From: an uncultured Clostridia bacterium
GTDB taxonomy: Bacteria > Bacillota > Clostridia > Christensenellales > Borkfalkiaceae
Length of the DNA: 64,000 nucleotides
NCBI GenBank assembly: GCA_947175325.1
Contig: CAMWME010000003.1
Span: 100,770-164,769, forward strand
Direction: 5' to 3'
The notes under the pieces were generated by a model. The model did no database searches. It saw only the letters and a list, made by a program, of their open reading frames with translations, and was not told the origin of the DNA. A program made the translations under genes and the position numbers. This document shows, in pieces, positions 8,208-17,352 of this stretch. Numbering within the stretch: position 1 is the stretch's first letter; each line of letters opens with the position of its first letter.

Positions 8208-10700
8208 TTAGTAGTTGACGGTTGCAACTGCTATTAACGTGCTGCCATTATAGAACTCTATATTGTAAGTGGTGCCGGACTTCCACTGTGCAGTATTTTG
8301 AAGTTGCAAATGGTAGCAATTATCTGCGGGGGGACCAAACACGAACATATTCCAATGCGTACCCGCCAAGTTGGTTTTTTCTTCGTCACCTGCTACCATT
8401 ATTTTGTAAGATGTGCAAGATTCTTTGATTGCGGCGTAGGTTATTCCCGACGGCTGATTTGCGTTTGTAAGAACAAACTCAAAGAATTCGGGAGCATACG
8501 GCGCACTTCCTTCAAGTACCAACGTTATCGCTGCATAAGGGTCGTCACCATTATTGCCGCTACCTTTTACGGTGACGCTAATCACCTTGGAAACGGTCGT
8601 GCCTTCAACGCCGTACGTTACCGTTACTTCCGCAGTCAGATTATCCTCGCCGCTATACTCTTTGGCAGTTATTATAGCCGTTTCATCTTCACTTTCAAGC
8701 TCTATATACTCCCCACCTTTCGTGATTTGCCATTTATAAGCCGCACCCTCGGGGAAGTTGCCTGTTATTGAGGCTTCAAGCATTACGACGTCTTCGGGAT
8801 TAAGCGTGAGAATATTTCCGATAAGGGCGTTTTCCGTATCGGAGCTAACCGCCATAGATTTAGGCGTCTCGATTAAGAGAGTACCGGTTGCAACGACGGT
8901 GTCGCCCTTTTTAAGCGTAATAACGTACTCTGTGTCATACTCAGCCTTAAAGCCCCTTAACCACAGATGAGCTTGACGATGAGTACCGCCCGGCGTACCT
9001 TGGTCTGCCCAGCCGGTGTCGGCGTTTTTCGTACCGTTAATATATGCCGCGTCAAACTGTTTATCGGCACCCATATCGATTGCATCTTCGCCAATATCAT
9101 ATTTAACTGTCATTTCCACGTTCTCGTCGTTATTGGCTCCGCCATACCTTGAAACATTAGAGAACGTAAGTGCAATACCCGTCTCGTTGCTAGGGTTTAC
9201 AGTTACACTGCAAGTTGCGCTTTGGCCGTCCGCCGTTGCCGTTATCGTTGCCGTACCTACCGCAACCGCCGTTACTTTACCGCTATCGTCTACGGTTGCA
9301 ACGGACGGATCGGACGAAGTCCAGCTTACCGTTTTATCGTCTGCGTTGTCGGGCGTTACGGTTGCCGTTAAGGTTTCCTCGCCGCCAACTTTAAGCGTAA
9401 GAGTGTTTTTGTTCAGCTCAACCTTTTCAACGTCCACCTTTACGTGTTCGCCGTTAGGGTCGTTTACCGTTACATTGCAAGTTGCGCTTTGGCCGTCCGC
9501 CGTTGCCGTTATCGTTGCCGTACCTACCGCAACCGCCGTTACTTTACCGCTATCGTCTACGGTTGCAACGGACGGATCGGACGAAGTCCAGCTTACCGTT
9601 TTATCGTCCGCATTGTCGGGCGTTACGGTTGCCGTTAAGGTTTCCTCATCGCCGATATCAAGCGTAAGAGTGTTTTTGTTAAGTTCAACCTTTTCAACGT
9701 CCACCTTATCAATATCGCCGCCTACCTTAGGCAAGTCAACGGTTGTCGTGCCGTAAGCGGAAAGCTCGAATACCATACCGGGAGCGCCGTCATCATAATA
9801 AATTACTGCATATATAAGCTTGCCGTTATCGAATTTGAATTCAACGTCGAAGCCTTGAGGGATATCCTCGCTTGGCAAAACACCGGTGCCGATATACGAT
9901 TCTTTTTCGGGGTTGTAATCTACGTCCTCAAAGATATCTTTGTAACCCGTTAAATTTAACGGAGATGATTCCATATGCAAACCCTCCGCATATTCTTCTG
10001 CGGTGATTTCATCCTTGGAATAGTCTTCGCTGTCTTCGGCTTTGCTGTACTTATAGTACTTATCCTCGGCCTCCTTGGAATAATATGCATCGCCACTGTC
10101 ATTGTGGTAATATTTTCCGTTAGGCAAGTCTACTTTATAGGTTATAGCGGCTGTCTCTTCCTCGTCTTCCGTTGCCGTCATTGAAGAAGTAGCAGTAAAG
10201 TTTGTAAACGCAGTTTCACTTAACGCCGCTTCCCATTCTTCCTTGGTAACTTCGGGCTTGGGCGCGGGTGCGTTTACCGTAACCGAGCAAGTTGCGCTTT
10301 TGCCGTCCGCCGTTGCCGTTATCGTTGCAGTGCCGGCAGCTTTTGCAGTAACTTTGCCGCCAACCACGTCAACTACTCCCGCGGGTTCAACCGACCAGTT
10401 AACGGCTTTAACCGTTGCAGTATCGGGCGTAACCGTTGCCGTTAAGGTTTCCTCATCGCCAATTTCAAGCGTAAGGTCGGTCTTGTTAAGCTCAACCTTT
10501 TCAACGGGTACTTTTAAATTAGTTCCGCTGTCGTCACCTTGAGGCGTCATATCGTTTTGGCATATATCGCACTTGCCGTCATTGTTTTCGTCAACGTGGT
10601 CGTGCTCGTCACCGCATGCGGTTAAACCGACGATGGACGTCGCCGTTACCATGCTCATTCCGAAAACCAATAAGGCTTTCATTAGTTTTGATTTTTTCAT
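8208..10700 (-). CDS. lipoprotein with three BIG2 Ig-like domains
   Basis: 830 aa. There is a lipoprotein signal peptide with lipobox VGLTAC (Cys about residue 29), then a short Ca-binding-like motif (DENNDGKCDIC). Three bacterial Ig-like BIG2 domains follow, each beginning VEKVELNK and containing TLTATVTPD. The second and third are nearly identical at both protein and DNA level. The first two BIG2 domains are separated by an acidic, Tyr-rich domain with many EDYSK-like stretches. The C-terminal third carries two more beta-rich segments. It should be a surface-exposed adhesin or ligand-binding protein. GGAGG lies before the ATG, and a structured leader and its own promoter precede it. Confidence 0.85.
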   Translation of the reverse strand: MKKSKLMKALLVFGMSMVTATSIVGLTACGDEHDHVDENNDGKCDICQNDMTPQGDDSGTNLKVPVEKVELNKTDLTLEIGDEETLTATVTPDTATVKAVNWSVEPAGVVDVVGGKVTAKAAGTATITATADGKSATCSVTVNAPAPKPEVTKEEWEAALSETAFTNFTATSSMTATEDEEETAAITYKVDLPNGKYYHNDSGDAYYSKEAEDKYYKYSKAEDSEDYSKDEITAEEYAEGLHMESSPLNLTGYKDIFEDVDYNPEKESYIGTGVLPSEDIPQGFDVEFKFDNGKLIYAVIYYDDGAPGMVFELSAYGTTTVDLPKVGGDIDKVDVEKVELNKNTLTLDIGDEETLTATVTPDNADDKTVSWTSSDPSVATVDDSGKVTAVAVGTATITATADGQSATCNVTVNDPNGEHVKVDVEKVELNKNTLTLKVGGEETLTATVTPDNADDKTVSWTSSDPSVATVDDSGKVTAVAVGTATITATADGQSATCSVTVNPSNETGIALTFSNVSRYGGANNDENVEMTVKYDIGEDAIDMGADKQFDAAYINGTKNADTGWADQGTPGGTHRQAHLWLRGFKAEYDTEYVITLKKGDTVVATGTLLIETPKSMAVSSDTENALIGNILTLNPEDVVMLEASITGNFPEGAAYKWQITKGGEYIELESEDETAIITAKEYSGEDNLTAEVTVTYGVEGTTVSKVISVTVKGSGNNGDDPYAAITLVLEGSAPYAPEFFEFVLTNANQPSGITYAAIKESCTSYKIMVAGDEEKTNLAGTHWNMFVFGPPADNCYHLQLQNTAQWKSGTTYNIEFYNGSTLIAVATVNY
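9211..9443. repeat. near-identical BIG2 repeat unit A
   Basis: This DNA segment is almost base-for-base the same as 9478-9710, including synonymous positions, which points to a recent duplication or gene conversion inside the lipoprotein gene. Confidence 0.85.
9478..9710. repeat. near-identical BIG2 repeat unit B
   Basis: Partner of 9211-9443, with a unit spacing of about 267 bp. Both encode one BIG2 domain with the core ATVTPDNADDKTVSW. Confidence 0.85.
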
Positions 10701-10792
10701 CTTTTTCCTCCAGATATTTAATTAGCCGCGGCTTGAACCGCAAATCTAATTTATTAAATCGCAAAGTGCGTTTAATACGGTTAAGTAGTATC

Positions 10793-10828
10793 GTGCGTTG
10801 CTTGCAACGCACAAGGGCAGCTGCCCTT
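10793..10828 (-). other. double hairpin in the lipoprotein mRNA leader
   Basis: Two adjacent perfect inverted repeats lie between promoter and gene: AAGGGCAGCTGCCCTT (10813-10828) and GTGCGTTG/CAACGCAC (10793-10812). There is no T run, so they are not terminators. They may stabilise the leader or regulate translation. Confidence 0.6.
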
Positions 10829-10843
10829 CGTATCATTTCAATA

Positions 10844-10872
10844 ATTATACTACTTATATATTTATTTGTCAA
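10844..10872 (-). promoter_or_regulatory. SigA-type promoter of the BIG2 lipoprotein gene
   Basis: Minus-strand TTGACA (10872-10867), 17-nt spacer, TATAAT (10849-10844). It gives a leader of about 135 nt. Confidence 0.85.
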
Positions 10873-10987
10873 TGACAATTGTTAAAAAATTACTTATTTT
10901 GAAAAGTATTTACAATATTTGGCAAAAGCGCGGCGCGGGCTGAGCTTTGCGCTGCATTTTTAATTAGTACGGGTTTAATAATTTCTA

Positions 10988-11016
10988 TTGCGTTTTGCCC
11001 CGTGACGATATATAAT
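10988..11016 (+). promoter_or_regulatory. promoter of the M6-like protease gene
   Basis: TTGCGT (10988-10993), 17-nt spacer, TATAAT (11011-11016). Because transcription would start near 11023, the in-frame start at 11002 cannot be used, which supports the GTG at 11053. Confidence 0.7.
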
Positions 11017-11052
11017 GTAGAAGTCAAAAAAATTTACGAAAGGGTAATAACA

Positions 11053-12831
11053 GTGAAAAGAACGAAATTTTTGGTTATTCTCGTTGCGTTAATCGTAGCG
11101 TTAACTTTCACAATCGGCGCTTGCAGCACTGATACGGGCGATTATACCGTTTCCGTCGACACGAGCAAATCTTGCATTATCGAAGTCGGCGATACGATAG
11201 ATTACAACGAATATTTTATCGTTAAAGACAAAAACGGATACCGTATAACGGTAACCAGAGATATGGTTGACACGGACAACGAGAACACGGCTGCACCCGG
11301 GTACTTTACCGTTACGCTTACTATAGGCAAAGCAAGCCAAAGTTTATCGTTTATCGTAGTACCCAAAGACGACGGCAACACCGGTAACACGGGCGGCAAC
11401 GGCAACACCGGTAGCACGGGCGGCAACGGTGGCAACGGTGGCACGGGCGGTAACGGCAGCACGAGCACGGGCAATACCAACTTGATGGATAAACAGACCT
11501 ACAATGCGGCGACCTTCGACGATAACAGACTGCAAGATAAGCTGGTTTCTGTAGGCAAAGACATCACCGGATTACCCTCAACGGGCACCTATAACGCACT
11601 CGTAATTCCCATTAAATTCAGCAACACCACGGTATCCCAAACGGATCTTTCAAACCTCAATATCGCGTTCAACGGCACTTCCGAGCAGACGGGCTGGGAA
11701 AGCGTTAAAACTTATTATCAAAAAGCTTCGTACGGCAAGCTTAACCTTTCGTTCGATATAGCCGGTTATAATATGGGCAGCGTCAGTTATTACACGGCAA
11801 GCAACTCTTCTACCTACTACGCGGGGCTTACGGCAACCGACCAAGGTCAAACTTATAACAACGGCGACAACGTTCTTTTGCACGAAGTGCTTAAATATTA
11901 CGAAAGCAAGCTTGACCTTACCAAATACGACTACAACAAGGACGGCACGCTTGACGCGGTTTACCTTCTTTATTCGGCTCCCGTAGATTACGACGACGGC
12001 GACTTCTGGTGGGCGTACGTAACTTGGAACTATGACGAAACGAAGTACGACGGCAAAGATGCGTACTACTATATGTTTACGGGCATTGGCTTTATGGAAG
12101 AAAGCGTGAAGGGCGGATATACCAACGAGTATTATCCCGAAATATCGGGGCTTAAAATTAACGCCGCCACGTACATTCACGAAACGGGTCACCTTTTAGG
12201 GCTTGACGATTACTACGATTATGAAGAAAACAAGGGCAGCGACGAAGGGCTTGGCGGTGCGGATATGATGGACGCAACCGTTGGCGACCAGAACGTTTAC
12301 TCAAAAACGATGCTCGGCTGGCTTGACCCTAAAATCGTTACCTCCACCCAAACTATTACGATTCAAAGCTCGCAAGCAAAGGGCGACGCGATACTCGTTC
12401 CGTTGAAATTCGACAATTCGTATTTCTGCGAATATCTTTTAATTGATTTGTATTCGGCGCAAGGACTTAACAAGCTGCACGCTTCGGTGAGCAACAGCTA
12501 TCTCTACGACGGGGCGGCTTACGGCGTAAGAATTTACCACGTATCGTCTTGGATTAAAAACCCGTACAAGAACGACTACCAGTCGTTTACCGATTACAAC
12601 AACACTTCGTCCGATATATCGCTTATAAAATTAGTTGAAGCGGACGGCGAAACTAAGTTTAAAAGCTCGGACGGGTGGGCAATGGACACCGACCTATGGA
12701 AGACGGGCGGGAAACTTAGCAGCGCATTCCCGAAATACACGACGAACGACGGGAAATATCTTATCTTCGACATAAAGATGGACAGCGTTTCCTCAACGCA
12801 AGCAACCATTACGATTACGTATAACTCATAA
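11053..12831 (+). CDS. M6-family-like metalloprotease lipoprotein
   Basis: 592 aa from GTG 11053. A lipoprotein signal peptide ends at TIGAC. A beta-rich domain and a Gly/Asn/Thr-rich linker (about 108-145) follow. The zinc site HETGHLLGLDDYYD (about residue 375) is an HExxH motif with a downstream Asp, typical of the immune-inhibitor-A/M6 group. YYLLIDLY-like and VRIYHV beta segments make up the C-terminal part. It would be a surface-attached protease. The start is set by the promoter position and by AAAGGG upstream. A terminator follows. Confidence 0.85.
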   Translation: MKRTKFLVILVALIVALTFTIGACSTDTGDYTVSVDTSKSCIIEVGDTIDYNEYFIVKDKNGYRITVTRDMVDTDNENTAAPGYFTVTLTIGKASQSLSFIVVPKDDGNTGNTGGNGNTGSTGGNGGNGGTGGNGSTSTGNTNLMDKQTYNAATFDDNRLQDKLVSVGKDITGLPSTGTYNALVIPIKFSNTTVSQTDLSNLNIAFNGTSEQTGWESVKTYYQKASYGKLNLSFDIAGYNMGSVSYYTASNSSTYYAGLTATDQGQTYNNGDNVLLHEVLKYYESKLDLTKYDYNKDGTLDAVYLLYSAPVDYDDGDFWWAYVTWNYDETKYDGKDAYYYMFTGIGFMEESVKGGYTNEYYPEISGLKINAATYIHETGHLLGLDDYYDYEENKGSDEGLGGADMMDATVGDQNVYSKTMLGWLDPKIVTSTQTITIQSSQAKGDAILVPLKFDNSYFCEYLLIDLYSAQGLNKLHASVSNSYLYDGAAYGVRIYHVSSWIKNPYKNDYQSFTDYNNTSSDISLIKLVEADGETKFKSSDGWAMDTDLWKTGGKLSSAFPKYTTNDGKYLIFDIKMDSVSSTQATITITYNS

Positions 12832-12837
12832 GCATTA

Positions 12838-12880
12838 ATAAAGCGGCGGCGTGCATCTCTGCACGCCGCCGCTTTTATTA
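12838..12880. terminator. bidirectional intrinsic terminator
   Basis: The long GC-rich stem AGCGGCGGCGTGCA/TGCACGCCGCCGCT is flanked by A-rich and T-rich tracts. It sits between converging genes. Confidence 0.85.
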
Positions 12881-12928
12881 TAGTTGGTGAATGAAAATAT
12901 GCTTAATAAGAATCAAATTTTTCGTCTA

Positions 12929-13609
12929 CTAATCAATTAAAAGTTCCCACGTTATTTTTTCTGCAACGATATATACTTGCCTTTCGTCTAAACCGTTCCA
13001 CGAAGAATCAAAGCCGCTTGTAACTTCCCAAGTTATGCGATTAGCCTCTATTTTGAACGTAGAATCTAAAATGCACGCTATATTGTCTAAGCCGAAAGCT
13101 TCGGTTACGTTATGAAAGGTAATTATAATATGTTTTTCCCAATTCGTATCGAAGTTTACAATCAAATCGTTATCAATGCGGTCAATCTTCTCAATATAAG
13201 CGTCGTGCAATCCCCAACAAACCGTATCAAACGTAGAAACGTCTTGCTCCGTTTTTACCTCAAATTTGGTTATTACGGGCAAAGGCAAATTATATTCGTT
13301 AATAATATTCAGTCCGTCTATTGAAACTGCTTTACCGCGTTTAAGTTGTTTTAATAGTGCTTTATTTTTAATAATTTCGGGGAAGCCGCTAATCCTTCTG
13401 CTTTTTACCCAACCGTCTTGAACGGTTTCATCAATATAAAAATAATTATTGCGAATATATTTAAATCCCTTTTTAAGTACCGGCAATAAAATCAAGCAGT
13501 CGCCCGCTTCATTCAAAACAACACTTTTAATATTCCACCCCTTACCGATTTCGGCAAAAACGGGTGAAGCGTAAATTTCTCCCGATTGTCCTTTAATATA
13601 GACAACCAT
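12929..13609 (-). CDS. unrecognised 226-aa cytoplasmic protein
   Basis: It is read from ATG 13609, which has GGAGG 6 nt upstream; the longer frame to 13804 crosses a promoter and a hairpin and is rejected. There is no signal peptide or membrane segment. The N-terminal part (VVYIKGQSGEIYASPVFAEIG) resembles a small beta domain. The C-terminal part has WGLHDAYIEKI and LIVNFDTNWEKHIIITFHNV, a pattern seen in some uncharacterised immunity-type proteins. No function is assigned. It has its own promoter. Confidence 0.7.
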   Translation of the reverse strand: MVVYIKGQSGEIYASPVFAEIGKGWNIKSVVLNEAGDCLILLPVLKKGFKYIRNNYFYIDETVQDGWVKSRRISGFPEIIKNKALLKQLKRGKAVSIDGLNIINEYNLPLPVITKFEVKTEQDVSTFDTVCWGLHDAYIEKIDRIDNDLIVNFDTNWEKHIIITFHNVTEAFGLDNIACILDSTFKIEANRITWEVTSGFDSSWNGLDERQVYIVAEKITWELLID

Positions 13610-13642
13610 ATTGTCCTCCGAAAAGCATTTAGATTCATTTAT

Positions 13643-13671
13643 ATGATAACAAACTATACGAAGGAAGTCAA
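13643..13671 (-). promoter_or_regulatory. promoter of the 226-aa gene
   Basis: Minus-strand TTGACT (13671-13666), 17-nt spacer, TATCAT (13648-13643). Confidence 0.7.
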
Positions 13672-13737
13672 CCCTCGGCAATGCAACGGGCAAAGCCCTC
13701 GCGCGCACGGCGGGTGCTCGCAACACCACTAAACACC

Positions 13738-13773
13738 AAAACGGCGCGGTGCTTTGCGGCACCGCGCCGTTTT
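13738..13773. terminator. GC-rich hairpin at the edge of the AT-rich island
   Basis: AAAACGGCGCGGTGC pairs with GCACCGCGCCGTTTT. A second smaller stem (CACCCTTTTTTAGGGGGTG, about 13802-13821) lies between it and the helicase gene. Together they probably end helicase transcription and mark the left edge of the island. Base composition drops sharply to the right. Confidence 0.6.
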
Positions 13774-13856
13774 GGGATTGACTGACCAAAAGTCTTAAAA
13801 CCACCCTTTTTTAGGGGGTGTAACAACCAAAGGTCTAAACTTATGTATTATTGTTT

Positions 13857-16800
13857 TTAAAGCAAGTCTCTAATGTAATTTATTGCCTCAAAATTTATTT
13901 CACCTATTTCACCATCAAACAAATAAGGAATTTGAATTACATTCTCACTTATATTAATTTTTGCTGGCGAATCTGCTCTTTTTAGCAAGTTAATTACAAA
14001 ACATTTTGAGCCGTTAAGCGTACCCAGTTTCCACTCTATTTTCTTAACATATTCGTCATTGTCCTTTACAAATTTATCCCAATTCTTGAAATCAAAGTAA
14101 ACATTACCCTTCTTATAATCAAAAAATTCATAGCAGTCCGCATCTAAATTATTCAAATCATAACCCAGTTCCTTTTCAAGGATAAATTTCCCTGCAATCT
14201 CTCCTAACGCACCTAAATATACTTGCTGATATAAAGATGGGCTCATAATATAATGCGCCTTCTTAAATGTTGAAGCATATTTGTTTTGTTGAAAAAATTC
14301 TTTAATATGACCGATAGATAGAATTATAGGCAATTCACATTCGTCTTCAGAAACATATTGCATATTGCTCTTTGGCGATATACGCAAATCAATAATGTTT
14401 TGAAATTTATCCTTTTTAAATGAGTATCCGGAAACTTTATCTTCAAATTTAAAATAATAATCCTCGTATTCTCCTGGATTTTCACAAGTCGGATTTTTTA
14501 AAACGAATTCCCTTAAATCCTGCCACTTGGTAACATTATACTTTGAATATTTTACATAGTGAGCCGCTTTTGAAATTGATTTGTAAGCCTCTTTGCTTTG
14601 TTGTGAAAATTTTTGTAATATTTCTTTAGGGAACGGCGGATTTAATTTAATGTCCAAAAGTGCTTTAAACTCTTCGTTCATTAATTTAGGGCAATCAGTT
14701 ATACACGCTTCTTGAACCCGCTCTACCACCTCATAATCTGCATACACATAAATATTTTTGTTTTTATTCCTACATCTGCAAATTCTGCCCACAGCTTGCA
14801 CCGAAATTTTTAAAGTATGCAAATTTAAATCATTGTTTCTAGTATAAAAAATATTATTCTCACCAAAGAATGTTTTTCTGAATGCATTTGAAATATTACT
14901 CTTCATTTGTGGATAAATCAAATGCTTATTCTGATATAAGTATTCTTGTTGAAATAAATATTTTGATAAGTCATTATATTTGCTTTCGCTATCAAAATAT
15001 AGCGTCTGAATTAAATTTGTGGGCGTTAGAAGATAAACACCTTCAAAATCTTTTGTACCCCTTGTATCAGTAGCATCAATTATTACACGATCCATTTGCG
15101 ATTCTGGAATTTGATATTGTATATTCTTACCAGAGCCTATCGTTTGATAAGTAGTTATTACAAAAACTCTTTCACCATTTGACAATTTTTCTTTTATGAC
15201 ATTAAATCTATAATCAAACTCTTTTGAATCGACTATTTCAATATTAATATCCGAATAATTATTTTGTTCGTTTAAATCATCAAACATTTCTGTTAATCTG
15301 TCAGAATCAAGATCTTCGCCAGCCTTTGGAAACCTATTAATAAAAGCTATAAACGAATAAATATCATTTTCAAAAATCTCTTTATAAATATAAGCTAATT
15401 TTAATTCAATTAGAAAGTAATAAACTTTAGTCTTTTTATTATTTAAAATTTCTATATACTTTTCCTTTAATTCATCCTTGAATATTAAATTTATCATTTC
15501 GATACTGCGTTCTCTATCGGTGAAGCAATTAAAATTATCTACAACTTTAGCATGAATTTGATATTGCCCAAGCAATTTTTCAGTCATATCATTAAAGTGT
15601 TGAGATATTCTACATTGGTCCTCAGCATCAATTTCTATTATTCTATCTTTTAATTTACCCCTTAAATATTTACTATCATAATTGCCTATACAAGTATTAA
15701 CTTTTGCAGTAGCTGATATACCAACAACCAAAGCATTATTAACAAGTCTTATTATTGCATCTTCCGGCGTGGTCGGAAAATTGTAATTACGCACAATAGA
15801 CTTTATATCATGATAATTACTATCTTCGATTTCAGTAAAATTGAATCCATGACGCATTTCTGCATCTTTTTGAGGCTTATTAAATATAAAGTCACCTCTT
15901 TGAATTTTTGAATATATAAACTGCTTTTGTTCTTCCTTCAAATTCAAAGCATCCAAAACCGTATATATCGCCTCTTCGACTCTATACTTTATTTCGTAAC
16001 TCTTTTTACCCTCGTTTTTATAATATAAATAATTATTATAAATATAAAAAAGCGCTTCAATAAAACCGTCAATACAGTATTCTATATCACGAAGAACATA
16101 ATTTATAGGCATTGATTCTTGAGTATATTCTTTTGCTTTCAATGACAAAAAATCTGCATTCGTGTCTAACTCTACATATATAAATTTCTTTGAGCTATCT
16201 TTAAAGACATTAAAATATTTACCGTCATCGTATAAAAATGCTCTTCCATCTTCAAAGTTTACACTCTTCAATACATATTTTAAGTTATGCTTTTCATATA
16301 TTTTGGTGAATTCATCACGCCAATGATCATAATGCCATTCTGGTGTATGCCATTCACCACTTTCAACCTTTTTCTTGTGATATTCAGATGTATAAAGTAA
16401 ACCTTTGGGCAAAACTATGTTATCCAACGCAAAATGAATATCAAGAAAAAGGCTAATCAAATCAGTTCTATTTTTTAACCCGTCTTCAACAATTTGATTT
16501 AATAATATGTCTTTTGTGGAATCAAACTCATCTATAAAAACAATTGAGTCTTTAGTGATTTCATCATTATAGGCATAGAAAGGTAATCTGCGAAAAGTAT
16601 CTATCGGTGAAATAAATTTTTTTGTAGTTAAAAAAATTACCTTATACTTTTCTAAGTCACAGATTGGATATAAAAATTTTAACCAACCATTACTATTGAT
16701 AAATTCATTTCTATCTGCAATAGATTTGTTTGATAAATAGTTGCTTTTTATATAATCCCTGAATTCGCGTTCAGTATCTAATGAAATCTTATCTTTTAGT

Positions 16801-17219
16801 GCCGCTAAACTATTTCGCAATCCGTAATTGCTTTCATCATTTTTCAACGATGCTTGTATTGCGTGATATGCATCGATATCTTTTTTTAGATTTTTATATT
16901 CCTTGCTGCTCATAATTTCTGCATTATCTATTTTAGTATTAGAAAAGCGGTCTAAAATGTAATCAATCGTAGCCTTCGCTTGAAAACATTGTCCCTTTTC
17001 TTCTTCGTTTAATTCATTTGATAAATCTAAAATAGGTAAATTTGTTTTAAGATTTGTAACAAAAAATATCTTTTTAACCTTTGAATATAAAGAAGATCCA
17101 GATAAAAAATCTTTTATAATTTCTATAACAGAAGTTGTTTTACCAAATCCTGTCGGCGGATCTAGCAAAAATAACCCATTACTATTTGATTTTATAACAT
17201 TTTCTAATGTCTGTTTCAT
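13857..17219 (-). CDS. SF2-type helicase fused to a PD-(D/E)xK-like nuclease domain
   Basis: 1120 aa. The P-loop is at residues 21-28 (PPTGFGKT). Motif II is IVFIDEFDSTKD near residue 230. VFVITTYQTIGSGKNIQ (motif V region) and ISVQAVGRICRCRNK (motif VI) follow near residue 800. The last ~150 residues contain GEIAGKFILEKELG, then FFDYKKG and VYFDFKNW, an E...D...DxK arrangement expected for a PD-(D/E)xK nuclease. It would act on DNA in the cytoplasm. A GGAAG ribosome site precedes the ATG. The gene is AT-rich and sits beside another helicase gene, which suggests phage or plasmid defence. Cas3-like or DinG-like relatives are possible. It is not matched to a named system. Confidence 0.7.
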   Translation of the reverse strand: MKQTLENVIKSNSNGLFLLDPPTGFGKTTSVIEIIKDFLSGSSLYSKVKKIFFVTNLKTNLPILDLSNELNEEEKGQCFQAKATIDYILDRFSNTKIDNAEIMSSKEYKNLKKDIDAYHAIQASLKNDESNYGLRNSLAALKDKISLDTEREFRDYIKSNYLSNKSIADRNEFINSNGWLKFLYPICDLEKYKVIFLTTKKFISPIDTFRRLPFYAYNDEITKDSIVFIDEFDSTKDILLNQIVEDGLKNRTDLISLFLDIHFALDNIVLPKGLLYTSEYHKKKVESGEWHTPEWHYDHWRDEFTKIYEKHNLKYVLKSVNFEDGRAFLYDDGKYFNVFKDSSKKFIYVELDTNADFLSLKAKEYTQESMPINYVLRDIEYCIDGFIEALFYIYNNYLYYKNEGKKSYEIKYRVEEAIYTVLDALNLKEEQKQFIYSKIQRGDFIFNKPQKDAEMRHGFNFTEIEDSNYHDIKSIVRNYNFPTTPEDAIIRLVNNALVVGISATAKVNTCIGNYDSKYLRGKLKDRIIEIDAEDQCRISQHFNDMTEKLLGQYQIHAKVVDNFNCFTDRERSIEMINLIFKDELKEKYIEILNNKKTKVYYFLIELKLAYIYKEIFENDIYSFIAFINRFPKAGEDLDSDRLTEMFDDLNEQNNYSDINIEIVDSKEFDYRFNVIKEKLSNGERVFVITTYQTIGSGKNIQYQIPESQMDRVIIDATDTRGTKDFEGVYLLTPTNLIQTLYFDSESKYNDLSKYLFQQEYLYQNKHLIYPQMKSNISNAFRKTFFGENNIFYTRNNDLNLHTLKISVQAVGRICRCRNKNKNIYVYADYEVVERVQEACITDCPKLMNEEFKALLDIKLNPPFPKEILQKFSQQSKEAYKSISKAAHYVKYSKYNVTKWQDLREFVLKNPTCENPGEYEDYYFKFEDKVSGYSFKKDKFQNIIDLRISPKSNMQYVSEDECELPIILSIGHIKEFFQQNKYASTFKKAHYIMSPSLYQQVYLGALGEIAGKFILEKELGYDLNNLDADCYEFFDYKKGNVYFDFKNWDKFVKDNDEYVKKIEWKLGTLNGSKCFVINLLKRADSPAKINISENVIQIPYLFDGEIGEINFEAINYIRDLL

Positions 17220-17265
17220 TTGTTTACTTCCAGCAAAAATATTTATTTAAACCAACCCTATTTAT

Positions 17266-17271
17266 ATTATA
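17266..17271 (-). promoter_or_regulatory. possible -10 box for the helicase-nuclease gene
   Basis: A minus-strand TATAAT lies about 46 nt before the start codon. The matching -35 region is weak. It lies in the flank of the IS3-type element, so it could be native or supplied by the insertion. Confidence 0.4.
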
Positions 17272-17352
17272 ACCTCCATACTGTAACACTAAACCTATTT
17301 TTATTACTGTGATGTTATCATAATTGTAATAAATTTAGGAGGTGTATTGATA

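Noticed and set aside
9211..9710. Tandem repeats as a CRISPR array
   Set aside because: Units are ~267 bp apart, lie in frame inside a gene and encode BIG2 domains.
9016..9756. Long open frame opposite the BIG2 lipoprotein gene
   Set aside because: It is a shadow of the repeat-rich minus-strand gene; it has no ribosome site, and its apparent repeats only mirror the BIG2 domains.
13610..13804. N-terminal extension of the 226-aa protein
   Set aside because: It would cross a promoter and a hairpin, has odd composition, and the ATG at 13609 has GGAGG upstream.
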